Shown here piece after piece: positions 1 to 7,627 of a stretch of 64,000 bases of DNA. Location: contig NZ_AP019741.1 in NCBI RefSeq assembly GCF_006757745.1, forward strand, positions 124,001 through 188,000. Direction: 5' to 3'. The notes beneath the pieces are model-generated. The model ran no database searches. It worked only from the letters and a program-made list of their open reading frames with translations, and was not told the origin of the DNA. The stretch's first letter is position 1. Each line of letters starts with the position of its first letter. The position numbers were made by a program, and so were the translations under genes. This DNA is from Acinetobacter radioresistens DSM 6976 = NBRC 102413 = CIP 103788. Its GTDB lineage: Bacteria; Pseudomonadota; Gammaproteobacteria; Pseudomonadales; Moraxellaceae.

Positions 1-100
1 GTGAACGTTCTTATCTGCTTGCATACCGATGAATGCGTTAGCAGACAGCGTAGAAGCGTAAGCGCGGGGGTTTAGTGAGTGGGTGGCTCCTCACATGGTA
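1..100 (+). repeat. Copy of the triple-hairpin element, cut by the window start, plus a TGGCT-loop hairpin
   Basis: The text GAATGCGTTAGCAGACA followed by GCGTAAGCGCGGGG matches the second and third parts of an element also found near 1312, 2855, 6905, 12212 and 13312. The first hairpin would lie before the window. Bases 75-94 can fold as GTGA..GGG, loop TGGCT, CC-TCAC. The TGGCT loop recurs in three hairpins at 20.7-21.1 kb. Function unknown. Confidence 0.5.
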
Positions 101-160
101 GGTCGGAACTAAACGAGTAAATACGGCGTTCTAAGGCGCATTTAGAGATATTGATAAAAT

Positions 161-181
161 AAGAGCCATTTAAGGCTCTTA
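161..181 (-). terminator. Intrinsic terminator after the 184-501 gene
   Basis: AAGAGCC and GGCTCTT form a perfect 7-bp stem with a short loop, followed on the minus strand by TATTTTAT. It lies just past the stop of the leftward gene that ends at 184. Confidence 0.7.
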
Positions 182-183
182 GA

Positions 184-501
184 TCAAATTTCCAATAGCG
201 TGTAGTTACATTCTTGTTTAATCCATAACAATAATTCATAACTACCAATCACCGTACCGCCATCTGCTTCTTTAGTGCCTTCTTCTTCCATCATCATTTT
301 AATATCTATGGCAAGATTAACGCCTGATTCGGTTTGCTTCATTACCGCTTTATTCAAGGCATCTAAACTATAAAAAGCTTTTTTGGTCATAATCATTAAG
401 GACTTGTGCCAAGTACATTTATGCTCCCCAATCATGGCTGTGCGTGAAAGGGTCGTCATATAGTGATAGTAGCCATGAAGTAGTACAGGGGTGATTTTCA
501 T
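184..501 (-). CDS. Hypothetical protein, 105 aa
   Basis: I do not recognise this protein. It is soluble, with a Glu/Asp-rich stretch near residues 70-80 (MMMEEEGTKEADGG) and no signal peptide or membrane segment. It starts 24 bases after the stop of the 526-1161 gene, with AGGA about ten bases before the ATG, so the two are probably one leftward transcription unit driven from the promoter near 1205. A terminator hairpin follows at once. Coding status is supported by this arrangement rather than by family membership. Confidence 0.6.
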   Translation of the reverse strand: MKITPVLLHGYYHYMTTLSRTAMIGEHKCTWHKSLMIMTKKAFYSLDALNKAVMKQTESGVNLAIDIKMMMEEEGTKEADGGTVIGSYELLLWIKQECNYTLLEI

Positions 502-525
502 ATTATCTGATCCTCAATACATGAT

Positions 526-1161
526 TCAAAATGGTAAATCTCTTGAAAATTCTTCGAGCTGTTCGTCTGTGCATTTGCAGTCAAACGTACCGCAACAGAA
601 GCACCAATCAAGGCTCATGATTTCAGATTTTGGCTTGTACTCGCGGAACTTGATGTTTGCACTAATCAAGCAGTTATTTAGGAATTTATGTTCCATCACG
701 CTTTTGGCTACAAACCATCCTTTCTCGATCGCAAATACCTGTGACTTATGCAGAGTATTGTAGCTTGAAGCGTATTTATAGGCTGAATAAAAAGTACTAA
801 GTTCATTGGTGGCATAGAGCTGATGTTCATTATCATGATCAGAGAAATCAGGAACTAAAATCTTGTTTGCATCGAAATCAAACAGGATGTAGTTATGACA
901 GTTATAGGAAATCACTGGATCAAAGTTATTTGAGGGATCGCGGTAAGTATGTTGTTCATGTCGGATGTCAACAAAATCTGCATCATTCAAACCACTATAT
1001 TTTCTGTATGCACCGCTTTCAGGGTTTAACATCACCTCTTTAATGTTGAAAACACCTTTGTCCAAGTAGGAGTTCATTGCACGCGCAATCAATTCTGTAG
1101 CCAATACGCTGTCTACCTTTACTGCATCGTGACTACCATTTTCTTTAACTGCAATTAACAT
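526..1161 (-). CDS. Hypothetical protein with C-terminal cysteine cluster, 211 aa
   Basis: Unrecognised. The clearest feature is a compact cysteine group near residues 187-197 (CFCCGTFDCKC), which may bind metal. The rest is a mixed alpha/beta soluble protein with a tyrosine-rich middle (YSAYKYASSYN). The ATG is preceded by AAGGATTCTC. About 40 bases upstream lies a TATAAT box with the GCGGTATATGC motif shared by nine other genes of this block. It is probably co-transcribed with the gene ending at 184. Confidence 0.7.
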   Translation of the reverse strand: MLIAVKENGSHDAVKVDSVLATELIARAMNSYLDKGVFNIKEVMLNPESGAYRKYSGLNDADFVDIRHEQHTYRDPSNNFDPVISYNCHNYILFDFDANKILVPDFSDHDNEHQLYATNELSTFYSAYKYASSYNTLHKSQVFAIEKGWFVAKSVMEHKFLNNCLISANIKFREYKPKSEIMSLDWCFCCGTFDCKCTDEQLEEFSRDLPF

Positions 1162-1199
1162 TTTGAGAATCCTTTTATAAAACTTGCCCTATGCTGAAC

Positions 1200-1218
1200 A
1201 TTATACAGCATATACCGC
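1200..1218 (-). promoter_or_regulatory. GCGGTATATGC promoter, short-spacing class
   Basis: On the minus strand CTGCGG and TATAAT are 9 bases apart, within CTGCGGTATATGCTGTATAATG. This is too close for a -35/-10 pair, so the GCGGTATATGC part reads more like an operator or activator site. It drives the 526-1161 gene. Confidence 0.7.
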
Positions 1219-1311
1219 AGAAATGATATACCAAATATAAAATGCTTTTAAATATTGTAGTAATTTCAGTGTATTAAATCGAATTTAAAACAGTAATAAA
1301 TATGCGTGATG

Positions 1312-1373
1312 CTCTCTTTGAGAGCTAATCCTTGGATGCGTCAGCAGACAATGGGCAAGCGTAAGCGCGGGGC
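1312..1373 (+). repeat. Triple-hairpin intergenic element, copy B
   Basis: Hairpin 1 is GCTCTC-TTT-GAGAGC. Hairpin 2 is TTG-GATGCGTCAGCAGA-CAA. Hairpin 3 is GCG-TAAG-CGC followed by GGGG. Other copies keep the fold but change the paired bases, for example GCCTTC/GAAGGC and CCG/CGG. That pattern suggests a structured RNA rather than a DNA site. It lies between the 3' end of one leftward gene and the promoter of the next. Confidence 0.55.
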
Positions 1374-1433
1374 GACCGTATCAGAAGTTTGCTCATGGCC
1401 TTACATCTGGATATAAAAGTAACAGACGAAAAA

Positions 1434-1450
1434 AAGGGCGCTTAACGCCC
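1434..1450 (-). terminator. Intrinsic terminator after the 1457-2401 gene
   Basis: GGGCG/CGCCC stem with loop CTTAA; on the minus strand it is followed by a run of seven T. It lies seven bases past the stop of the leftward gene. Confidence 0.8.
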
Positions 1451-1456
1451 ATGGTT

Positions 1457-2401
1457 TTATTTGCACTTGGACAGAGCGAGAGCCTGTTTCAGTGGCATTA
1501 CATGTTTATTCCACTCAAAACGGTAGAGCGGTAAGATCGGATCGTCCAATTTGGCATTGCGCTGTCTGTTGTTCATCTGGCGAAGCATCAGGACTGTTAA
1601 ATCATAATCGCTCGGCTTGGATTCTTCTCTCTCTAAAAAGTGTTCACTTTTGATGATGTAGTATTCAAAACCGTCATCCATCAACTGAGGCTCAAGTTTA
1701 AACTTGTTGATGATTATATCCACTACTGTCATCTGTTTACGGAACCACTGAATATAATCCGCAATTTTGACTTTCATTGAACCTTTTTTTGTGTATCCAA
1801 AATCCTTTAATGACTGACCACGATATTGACCTACTAACAATACATCACTTTCCAGTGCGGAATTGAGTTGATCTTCAACCTCCGGACCAAAGTGTTCATC
1901 CTGAACCTGTTGGGTCCATTGATCAATCCAACCTTGCTCGTCAGCGTAGTTGAAGCAAATCTGAGCCATTAGATTCTGTTCGCCGTCTGCAAGCTCCGGA
2001 TCATAAACATTGCGACATACCCAATGTATGTAATCAATATCAACTGTACTGACATGCTGACCTTGGAACTTACCTACTGGAAGGTAGCCGGCTTCAATCA
2101 CCGCAGTACGTTCCTGTAATTCATGCTTCTCGCGTTCTGACATTGAGCGGGGCGAATCAAGCAATTTTAGAGGATTTTTAGATTTAGAATTGGAATGCCA
2201 TTGCTTTGCTTTTTCCATGGCTTCGTCAAAATCATGGCTTAAGTTACGCAAGAATTGATAACGGCGCTCGGCAACAGGGAAGGGTCTTTGCTCAATTCCA
2301 GACTTCACATATTTAATATGGATGTAGCTGTAATTCAGCGTATAGAAATAACTTTTCTCACCCACACTGACAAAGTAATAATCTTCATTTTGAATAGGCA
2401 T
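1457..2401 (-). CDS. DUF3820-like repeat protein, 314 aa
   Basis: The protein has two segments that resemble the DUF3820 signature (small domain with pattern hydrophobic-G-K/R-Y/F-x-G-x-x-hydrophobic, then Y-I-x-W). The first is GYLPVGKFQGQHVS...YIHWV near residues 104-128; the second is LLVGQYRGQSLKDFG...YIQW near 188-218. The 258-aa protein at 7628-8404 carries one similar unit, so the two are related. The function of this domain is not established. The start follows the preceding gene by four bases, with AAGGA overlapping that stop codon, so the pair is translationally linked. Confidence 0.7.
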   Translation of the reverse strand: MPIQNEDYYFVSVGEKSYFYTLNYSYIHIKYVKSGIEQRPFPVAERRYQFLRNLSHDFDEAMEKAKQWHSNSKSKNPLKLLDSPRSMSEREKHELQERTAVIEAGYLPVGKFQGQHVSTVDIDYIHWVCRNVYDPELADGEQNLMAQICFNYADEQGWIDQWTQQVQDEHFGPEVEDQLNSALESDVLLVGQYRGQSLKDFGYTKKGSMKVKIADYIQWFRKQMTVVDIIINKFKLEPQLMDDGFEYYIIKSEHFLEREESKPSDYDLTVLMLRQMNNRQRNAKLDDPILPLYRFEWNKHVMPLKQALALSKCK

Positions 2402-2405
2402 GTCC

Positions 2406-2687
2406 TTAGTCCCCCAATAATTCTAAAAAGGCATCAACTTTCTGGCTTATGGTCGCCAGATCGTCCATGACATTGATCACAACATGCTTTGAATAGCTGT
2501 ATTCGATACGGATGTCAGTTTCATTCAGAACATCAGTGAAAACACCGGCTCCGCACTCGATGTTTAAATATTCATGCAAAACACGGTCTTTTTGCTCAAT
2601 AGAGTTATCTTTCCATTCTTCTAAACTGTCTTGAAGAAAGTATAAAAATGATGATGTTGTATCGGGGAACTCGACTGGATTATTCAT
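2406..2687 (-). CDS. Hypothetical protein, 93 aa
   Basis: Unrecognised small acidic protein. The longest reading frame begins at 2744, but the TATAAT box at 2716-2721 falls inside that extension. The true start is therefore the ATG at 2687 (protein begins MNNPVEFPDT), preceded by AACTTTGGAG. This leader is shared with the 5733, 11372, 12668 and 13850 genes. The middle holds SLEEWKDNSIEQKDRVLHEY, probably helical. It overlaps nothing and is followed after four bases by the DUF3820-like gene. Confidence 0.7.
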   Translation of the reverse strand: MNNPVEFPDTTSSFLYFLQDSLEEWKDNSIEQKDRVLHEYLNIECGAGVFTDVLNETDIRIEYSYSKHVVINVMDDLATISQKVDAFLELLGD

Positions 2688-2715
2688 ATTATCTGCTCCA
2701 AAGTTGATACCTGAC

Positions 2716-2744
2716 ATTATACCGCAATTGAGCATATACCGCAA
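2716..2744 (-). promoter_or_regulatory. GCGGTATATGC promoter, long-spacing class
   Basis: On the minus strand TTGCGG and TATAAT are exactly 17 bases apart, so here the conserved motif can act as the -35 element. A second GCGG directly precedes the -10 box. It drives the 2687 and 2401 genes. Confidence 0.75.
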
Positions 2745-2813
2745 ATATATAATACTTTTTATCTATTATTAATTTATATTTATGCTTTTAAATAAGACAT
2801 TCTAAAAAGATGA

Positions 2814-2926
2814 TTCAGTCGGGTCGGGGATGATTCAAAAATCCGTGAATATGCCTTCTTTGAAGGCTCACAGGTATGGATGCGTCAGCATACATCCTAT
2901 GAGCGCAAGCGAAGGTGCAACGCCGT
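2814..2926 (+). repeat. Triple-hairpin intergenic element, copy C
   Basis: It begins with CAGTCGGGTCGGGGATGATTC, shared with the copies near 12174 and 13277. Hairpin 1 is GCCTTC-TTT-GAAGGC, and hairpin 2 is GGATG-CGTCAGCATA-CATCC. Hairpin 3 is weaker here (GCGCAAGCGA). It ends near ACGCCGT. Confidence 0.55.
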
Positions 2927-2989
2927 GGTGAAAAAAGTAAACCTCTCCTTAAATTGGCATTAGAGAGAGGTTTTATGGGATAAGGGGAC

Positions 2990-3229
2990 TTAACTGAATT
3001 CTGGATCAATCAGGGGATTGCTACGAGTATTAAAGAACTCAATACCGCAAGCGTCTAACATACTATCAATGTACTCTTTGGCATCTTCAATAGAAGTGCG
3101 CTTACTGTCTTTCACGTAATAACAGCCCAGATCACCGACTTTGATTTTAGGATTTCTATAGATCGTGACATTGCGGTAAGTACGGACATTATCATTGTCG
3201 TATTTCGTATCAAAATTAGACTTTTTCAT
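2990..3229 (-). CDS. Hypothetical protein, 79 aa
   Basis: Unrecognised basic small protein, beginning MKKSNFDTKYDND, with one Cys near each of residues 36 and 61. It has its own promoter of the GCGGTATATGC family just upstream (3262-3280), which supports it as a real gene. A CCTCTC/GAGAGG hairpin follows the stop. No membrane segment or known motif. Confidence 0.6.
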   Translation of the reverse strand: MKKSNFDTKYDNDNVRTYRNVTIYRNPKIKVGDLGCYYVKDSKRTSIEDAKEYIDSMLDACGIEFFNTRSNPLIDPEFS

Positions 3230-3261
3230 AAATCACCCAGACACATATATTTATGGCTTTC

Positions 3262-3280
3262 ATTATAGCATATACCGCAA
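3262..3280 (-). promoter_or_regulatory. GCGGTATATGC promoter, short-spacing class
   Basis: Minus strand TTGCGGTATATGCTATAATG, 7 bases between TTGCGG and TATAAT, and a perfect extended -10 (TGCTATAAT). It drives the 2990-3229 gene. Confidence 0.7.
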
Positions 3281-3438
3281 ATATGATATATAAAATATTA
3301 GCTTAATTAATGTTTAAAGTGCTGATTTAATAGAGATAGTCGATAAAAATATTTAAGACAATATGACATAAATATGCCTCCCTTGAGGTTTCCTGCGGGT
3401 CAAGAAAGGGAAGCATATTATTTGAAAAACTAGATTAT

Positions 3439-4224
3439 TTATTCTGCTTCATTATCCAGATGAACTAGGACATGAGTTTCAAACCAAATAGGAAGATCAC
3501 CATCAAATTCAGGGTTGAAAGTCAGGTCTGCCCCATCAGTAACTTCGCAAATATAAGTTATATTGTGATCGGAGGTTTCTGTTGAGTTGTCGAATAGGAA
3601 CGCTCTATCAGATACTTCGATTGCATCAAGGAGCAAATTCATAGTTCGGGAATATCGCTGTCTGATCTTAATCTCGTCTACAGGATGCCCACCCTCGCTT
3701 ACTCTAATTCGTACACGGTTTACATTTACTACAGGGTCCTCAGTCGTCACAAAATACAGATAGGTTCTGTATCCATTATCTTTTGCAAAACGCAAAAAAT
3801 CGATTTTGGATTCATGCGACATGACCGTTTCAAACGTAAAGCTAACTTTAAGTCGTACAAGTTCAAAACGTACAGCCTCTATGATTAAAGAGGCTAAATA
3901 CGAATTAATAGGATTGCCACTAAAATTGATAGTTGTTCCATCAATAACAGGCTCAGTGACTAAAAAAGGAACTTTGGTTTTAGTGCCATCATCATTCTGT
4001 TGGGGAATGGTGGCTTCTTTGAGTGAACCTATAATGGCATGTGGATCAATATTTGTATCAAATTGCGTAAGATCAAGAATGGGGTTTTCTTTAAGATCAC
4101 GCTCAAGATTATCAGCATTTAAAAACAGTTTGGATAAACGACTATCCAGACCACCAATCATTGTACTTTTTCCTGATCCATTAGGACCTGCGAACATTCT
4201 GACTCGTGGTGTTTTTACTGTCAT
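3439..4224 (-). CDS. Zeta-toxin-like P-loop kinase, 261 aa
   Basis: A P-loop kinase of the zeta-toxin/UDP-N-acetylglucosamine kinase type. Walker A is GPNGSGKST at residues 13-21. The region FETVMSHESKIDFLRFAK, then YLYFVTTEDPVVNVNRV and R-x-R-V-x-x-GGHPV, matches the family core, where the conserved arginines and the GGHxV motif contact substrate. Known members phosphorylate UDP-sugars and so block cell-wall synthesis. It lies three bases behind a small gene that is the likely antitoxin, giving a toxin-antitoxin pair of the plasmid-maintenance kind. A long imperfect hairpin at 3376-3421 probably ends transcription. Confidence 0.8.
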   Translation of the reverse strand: MTVKTPRVRMFAGPNGSGKSTMIGGLDSRLSKLFLNADNLERDLKENPILDLTQFDTNIDPHAIIGSLKEATIPQQNDDGTKTKVPFLVTEPVIDGTTINFSGNPINSYLASLIIEAVRFELVRLKVSFTFETVMSHESKIDFLRFAKDNGYRTYLYFVTTEDPVVNVNRVRIRVSEGGHPVDEIKIRQRYSRTMNLLLDAIEVSDRAFLFDNSTETSDHNITYICEVTDGADLTFNPEFDGDLPIWFETHVLVHLDNEAE

Positions 4225-4227
4225 AAA

Positions 4228-4488
4228 TTACTCTGTTGTTTCTAATGTACGTTTTTTAAGTTTGAAAGTGCCACGGCGATTAAATTTGCTTGCCAAAGTT
4301 GGGTTGCGTCCAGTCAAATGTTTAACCACTACAGGTTTGCCATTTGGTGATTTACTCACGACTGTATCATTTACCACATACATCACTGTATGGTTTTCAA
4401 GAACTGCTCTAAATCTTTGACTAAGAACAGTACCCGCCGCAGTAGCAATGTCTTTTTCATTTTCGATGATTCGGGCTTGAGTTGACAT
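4228..4488 (-). CDS. Candidate antitoxin of the zeta-like toxin, 86 aa
   Basis: A basic 86-residue protein, beginning MSTQARIIENEKDIATAAG, encoded immediately before the kinase with a three-base gap and preceded by GAGAGG as ribosome site. The antitoxin-before-toxin order with close coupling is typical of such pairs. The sequence itself is not one I can place in a family, and its basic C-terminus (FKLKKRTLETTE) differs from classic epsilon. Function is inferred from position. Confidence 0.6.
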   Translation of the reverse strand: MSTQARIIENEKDIATAAGTVLSQRFRAVLENHTVMYVVNDTVVSKSPNGKPVVVKHLTGRNPTLASKFNRRGTFKLKKRTLETTE

Positions 4489-4904
4489 ATCTTAAACCTC
4501 TCCGTGATCAGGTTTGATAGATAGAGCGATGATTCTTGCACGAATACTTCGTTCTATATAATCAATATATGATTGTTTTGCTTAAATTCCAATAAAGATT
4601 ATTTACTGGATAGTAATAAAACAATATGCCTATTAAACACGGTATCAGAATAACATAACAACTGTCTTTTATCATTGTGTTGTTTAAACACTACAAACCA
4701 ATGATGACCCACCCTGCAATTATACAAAAATATACCGCTTTTAAGAAATATATTTATGCAAAAAAATGTAATATATTATTATTTAACAGAGATTTAATTA
4801 AATTTTATATAACTTATGAAGCAACATATTTAAACGAGCGTAGCTGTAAGCCAATGGGAAATACTGGTGAGGGGAAAACATTTTTAGGTTATTTGCGGGA
4901 GAAC
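4489..4904. other. Gene-poor A+T-rich gap
   Basis: No credible gene or clear promoter found. A 79-codon rightward frame here has low-complexity content and no ribosome site. The promoter of the antitoxin-toxin pair must lie at its left edge. Confidence 0.4.
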
Positions 4905-5050
4905 TTAGGCGCGTGAGCGCCGTGGTAATGAAAATCGAATTCACAAAGAAAATATCTGTTTTCTTTGAAGAAGAATTTTCAAATTTGTAGGGAACAAATT
5001 TAAGAAGAAACTTGCAGGGCAAGTAGGTGGCAGAGGGAATGCCACCGATA
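4905..5050 (+). ncRNA. Candidate structured RNA with five consecutive perfect hairpins
   Basis: In order: GGCGC-GTGA-GCGCC (4909-4922, a GNRA loop on the plus strand), CAAAGAAAA-TATCTG-TTTTCTTTG (4944-4967), AAATTTGT-AGGGA-ACAAATTT (4981-5001), CTTGC-AGG-GCAAG (5011-5023) and GGTGGCA-GAGGGAA-TGCCACC (5026-5046). Five perfect stems in 140 bases is far from chance for A+T-rich DNA. I see no T-tract after it, so it may instead be the 3' untranslated part of the leftward gene ending at 5080. Confidence 0.45.
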
Positions 5051-5079
5051 CCAAGTTTTAAACTAAAATATGGCGACTC

Positions 5080-5481
5080 TTAGTATTCTTTATTGAATAT
5101 CGCCATACGATCATCGTGCATTTCACCTTGAGTAACACGATGCGGAACATCTTGGTTACTGTTGAGAAATGGATCGTTGAAGATCGAAGTTGAACTTTCT
5201 TCAACTTCTTCGGGATCGACCTCACCGAACTTGATGCCACACGGCGTACAGTATTCGGTTTTGCATTGCAGGGTAGATCGTGGCAGATCAGCCGTACCAC
5301 AAGCAGGGCAGAAGCGTTTTGAGCAAATGCGATTGTCGTAATCGCCTTCTTCCCAAGCCAATGCGGTAAAACCGACACCATTACCACCAAATACTTTCAA
5401 GCCGTTCGCTTGAGCAATTTGAGTGAACTGATCGCTTGAAGTCGCATCACGTAATTGTTGTTGTAGTTCGTTGTTAATCAT
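5080..5481 (-). CDS. Zinc-ribbon protein, 133 aa
   Basis: Two cysteine pairs, CPACG near residue 58 and C-x4-C-x2-CG near 73-81, form a probable zinc ribbon in the middle of the protein. The N-terminal 45 residues are helical (LQQQLRDATSSDQFTQIAQ), and the C-terminal part is acidic (EVDPEEVEESS). Such proteins are common on plasmids and phages, and function cannot be read from this. The ATG is preceded by AAGGGG, with a GCGGTATATGC promoter at 5513-5533. Confidence 0.7.
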   Translation of the reverse strand: MINNELQQQLRDATSSDQFTQIAQANGLKVFGGNGVGFTALAWEEGDYDNRICSKRFCPACGTADLPRSTLQCKTEYCTPCGIKFGEVDPEEVEESSTSIFNDPFLNSNQDVPHRVTQGEMHDDRMAIFNKEY

Positions 5482-5512
5482 GTATTTTTCCCCTTAGTTG
5501 ATTATGTCTAAC

Positions 5513-5533
5513 ATTATATAGCATATACCGCAA
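5513..5533 (-). promoter_or_regulatory. GCGGTATATGC promoter, short-spacing class
   Basis: Minus strand TTGCGGTATATGCTATATAATG with 9 bases between TTGCGG and TATAAT. It drives the zinc-ribbon gene. Confidence 0.7.
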
Positions 5534-5684
5534 TTATGCTATACCTGTTAGGGTATTATTTATATTTATTTTTAAATTAATCTTGTTAAATCTGATATGC
5601 CATAACTCCAAGGGAAATTTAATATTTTTTCTAAAAAACCCTACGGGATTTCGTTTTGCATTTGGGAGGCGAGAAAATATAAAA

Positions 5685-5717
5685 AAAGGCACTAGAGTTC
5701 GCATCTCTAGTGCCTTT
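5685..5717 (-). terminator. Strong intrinsic terminator after the 5733-6347 gene
   Basis: A perfect 13-bp stem, AAAGGCACTAGAG paired with CTCTAGTGCCTTT, with loop TTCGCAT; on the minus strand it is followed by a T run. Confidence 0.85.
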
Positions 5718-5732
5718 ATCAGCTCGTTTCGT

Positions 5733-6347
5733 TTAGAAGGTGTGCATGTAGGCTTCACCACTCATATAGGTCTTTAAGAGCGATTTAGGGATACTCCTGT
5801 CATTGCACTCCTTATATATACGCTTAAAGGTTTCAGCATTCGGTTTTTCTTCATCAATCATCATAAGTACCTTTAATAAAATATCATCAAGGGTATCTTC
5901 AAACTTGACCAGTACACCGTCCTTGTAGGTTGCAAAGCTCCAATACTCAAAATCATCTTGGAGGTTTGCAATATCACAAGAAATTTTATTTGATGCGATC
6001 CACGGCTCAATTAAACCCATTGGAATTGATCCAGAGGTTTTAAATTGGATTTTGTTATCTGCAATAAAGGAATTAAAGCAGTCAAAACGACAATGCCAGA
6101 ATTTTTCACACCATTCACGCGCTGATGAAACTTGCAATTTATCTTGAACAATTGAAAGGATTTTTACATATTCGGCATGATTAGCTCTTAGAGGATCATG
6201 TAAATTAAATTCGTAATCTCTAAGCATTTGTACTTCAAAAGGCATTGGTAGAATCCCACTAAAGCTAAATTCACCTTTGAAATCATCAATCACGTTAGTT
6301 GGTGACGCATTGTGCAGAATTATTTTTGAAACTGAATTTTGTAGCAT
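5733..6347 (-). CDS. Hypothetical protein, 204 aa
   Basis: Unrecognised soluble protein. Notable pieces are EWCEKFWHCRFDCFNSF near residues 77-93, rich in Cys and aromatics, and a C-terminal helical stretch LLKVLMMIDEEKPNAETFKR. Its ATG follows the shared leader ATCAACTTTGGAG, and the promoter at 6374-6394 belongs to the GCGGTATATGC family. It is monocistronic, ending in a strong terminator. Confidence 0.65.
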   Translation of the reverse strand: MLQNSVSKIILHNASPTNVIDDFKGEFSFSGILPMPFEVQMLRDYEFNLHDPLRANHAEYVKILSIVQDKLQVSSAREWCEKFWHCRFDCFNSFIADNKIQFKTSGSIPMGLIEPWIASNKISCDIANLQDDFEYWSFATYKDGVLVKFEDTLDDILLKVLMMIDEEKPNAETFKRIYKECNDRSIPKSLLKTYMSGEAYMHTF

Positions 6348-6373
6348 GTTAGCTCTCCAAAGTTGATATATAC

Positions 6374-6394
6374 ATTATACAGCATATACCGCAA
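6374..6394 (-). promoter_or_regulatory. GCGGTATATGC promoter, short-spacing class
   Basis: Minus strand TTGCGGTATATGCTGTATAATG (9-base gap) followed by the ATCAACTTTGGAG leader. An alternative -10, TATATA, lies 16 bases after TTGCGG. Confidence 0.7.
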
Positions 6395-6606
6395 AAAGGA
6401 GATACTTTTCTAAATTATTTTATCATTTAGTTTAAATAATTTTGAGTACAGACAAGCTATTTCAGTCGGGTAAGGGATGGTTAAATATTGGGGGAGTGAG
6501 ATCGAATGACTGGTTTAATCATCATTTAAAAATGAATAAAAACCGCTTTTATTGCATAAAAACGGCTTAGAAATGAATAAAAATACTCAAATATGAATTA
6601 AAACGC

Positions 6607-6795
6607 TTAAATCTGTCTGTTTCGGGCTTCATTACGGCTCAAAAAGAAATACACGACCAATAATCCAGATGAAATAAACAACAGTGTGACCATGGCATAA
6701 ATATTGATCGAAAAACTTTCAAAAGGTTGAAGTATCAGGACAGCTACGGCGCAAACTGTAAGCAGTATATCCACGATCAGTACCGCATTTTTCAT
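6607..6795 (-). CDS. Small two-span membrane protein, 62 aa
   Basis: Two hydrophobic segments, VLIVDILLTVCAVAVLIL (about 5-22) and YAMVTLLFISSGLLVVYFFL (about 33-52), and a basic C-terminal tail (SRNEARNRQI) that would stay in the cytoplasm. The ATG is preceded by AAAGGGAA. No family recognised. The upstream region lacks the GCGGTATATGC promoter; GTATAGCATTAT is a possible -10 region near 6835. Confidence 0.6.
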   Translation of the reverse strand: MKNAVLIVDILLTVCAVAVLILQPFESFSINIYAMVTLLFISSGLLVVYFFLSRNEARNRQI

Positions 6796-6883
6796 TAAAT
6801 ATTCCCTTTAAATTAGATGATTCAGCATTTTGGATAATGCTATACGTTTTCCGATGATGGAATTGGAATTTTTACCATGGTTA

Positions 6884-6972
6884 ATGCTTTTAAATTAAGG
6901 CGAATGCCTTTTTTGAAGGCTCAGCCGGATAGCGTCAGCATACGGCGCACAAGCGATAGCGCGGGGACCACA
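6884..6972 (+). repeat. Triple-hairpin intergenic element, copy D
   Basis: Hairpin 1 is GCCTT-TTTTG-AAGGC. Hairpin 2 is CCG-GATAGCGTCAGCATA-CGG. Hairpin 3 is GCG-ATAG-CGC followed by GGGG. TGCTTTTAAAT precedes it, as it precedes other copies. Confidence 0.55.
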
Positions 6973-6986
6973 GTGAACCCCAGAAT

Positions 6987-7376
6987 TTAAACAATTCTAG
7001 GGCCGTTCTGGTGAGTTTGATTGCCTGTGATGACCTCTAGGACATCAGGATTAAATTGCTCAAGCATGATAAGACAATGCTCATAGAATCCGGTGTAGGT
7101 TTCCTCACTTTTGCAATAGCTGTAATACACCTTCAATACTTCTCGTGGGACCAAGGCCAGAATAATACTGGCGTTGCAATCCTGCTCAAAAGCGTAATCG
7201 CCGTTTTCCATTTGAAATTTACTAAGATCAACCGATTTCAGTTTTTCAAAGTATGGGTGAGTGTGAAGGGTATCTTTAGATACGATAATGCCGCCATGAT
7301 CCATACAGACAAATACTTCACAGCCTTTAAAAAGGGGAGTACGTGCATAGAGCTTGCCCCATCCAGTAATATTCAT
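6987..7376 (-). CDS. Hypothetical protein, 129 aa
   Basis: Unrecognised. It contains a hydrophobic core strand (ASIILALVPREVLKVYYSY) and several Cys, but no metal-binding spacing. Its ATG overlaps the stop of the upstream gene by four bases (ATGA), so translation of the two is coupled. The set 8404-7628, 7615-7373 and 7376-6987 forms one operon. Confidence 0.65.
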   Translation of the reverse strand: MNITGWGKLYARTPLFKGCEVFVCMDHGGIIVSKDTLHTHPYFEKLKSVDLSKFQMENGDYAFEQDCNASIILALVPREVLKVYYSYCKSEETYTGFYEHCLIMLEQFNPDVLEVITGNQTHQNGPRIV

Positions 7377-7615
7377 TCTAAATCCTCTTTATCAAAGCCC
7401 AGACGTTCACGGCGTAGCTCTCTAAGCTGATCCATAAGATAATTGCTGTGATCACGTTGAAAGCAGAACATTACAAAAAGGACAAAGCAACAGCCCCATG
7501 CAATGAAAGCTTGCCAGTTAAGTTGAATAAGTGACCCGATGCCGGCCAGAATCATACAGATTAAGAACAGGTTTTGAGGCGCGTTGTTCTTTTTAAAAGT
7601 TTTCAGAATATTCAA
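7373..7615 (-). CDS. Small two-span membrane protein, 80 aa, TTG start
   Basis: Two hydrophobic segments, NLFLICMILAGIGSLIQL (about 16-33) and FIAWGCCFVLFVMFCF (about 37-52), then a charged tail (MDQLRELRRERLGFDKEDLE). The start appears to be TTG at 7615, with AAGG about nine bases upstream, 12 bases after the previous gene. Membrane topology suggests both ends are cytoplasmic. No family recognised. Confidence 0.6.
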   Translation of the reverse strand: MNILKTFKKNNAPQNLFLICMILAGIGSLIQLNWQAFIAWGCCFVLFVMFCFQRDHSNYLMDQLRELRRERLGFDKEDLE

Positions 7616-7627
7616 TTTTTCTGGACC

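Noticed and set aside
2815..3009. 64-codon leftward frame across the triple-hairpin element
   Set aside because: It is the reverse of a structured repeat and has no ribosome site; other copies do not keep the frame.
4677..4916. 79-codon rightward frame
   Set aside because: No ribosome site, odd composition, and its end runs into the hairpin series at 4909. I treat it as chance.
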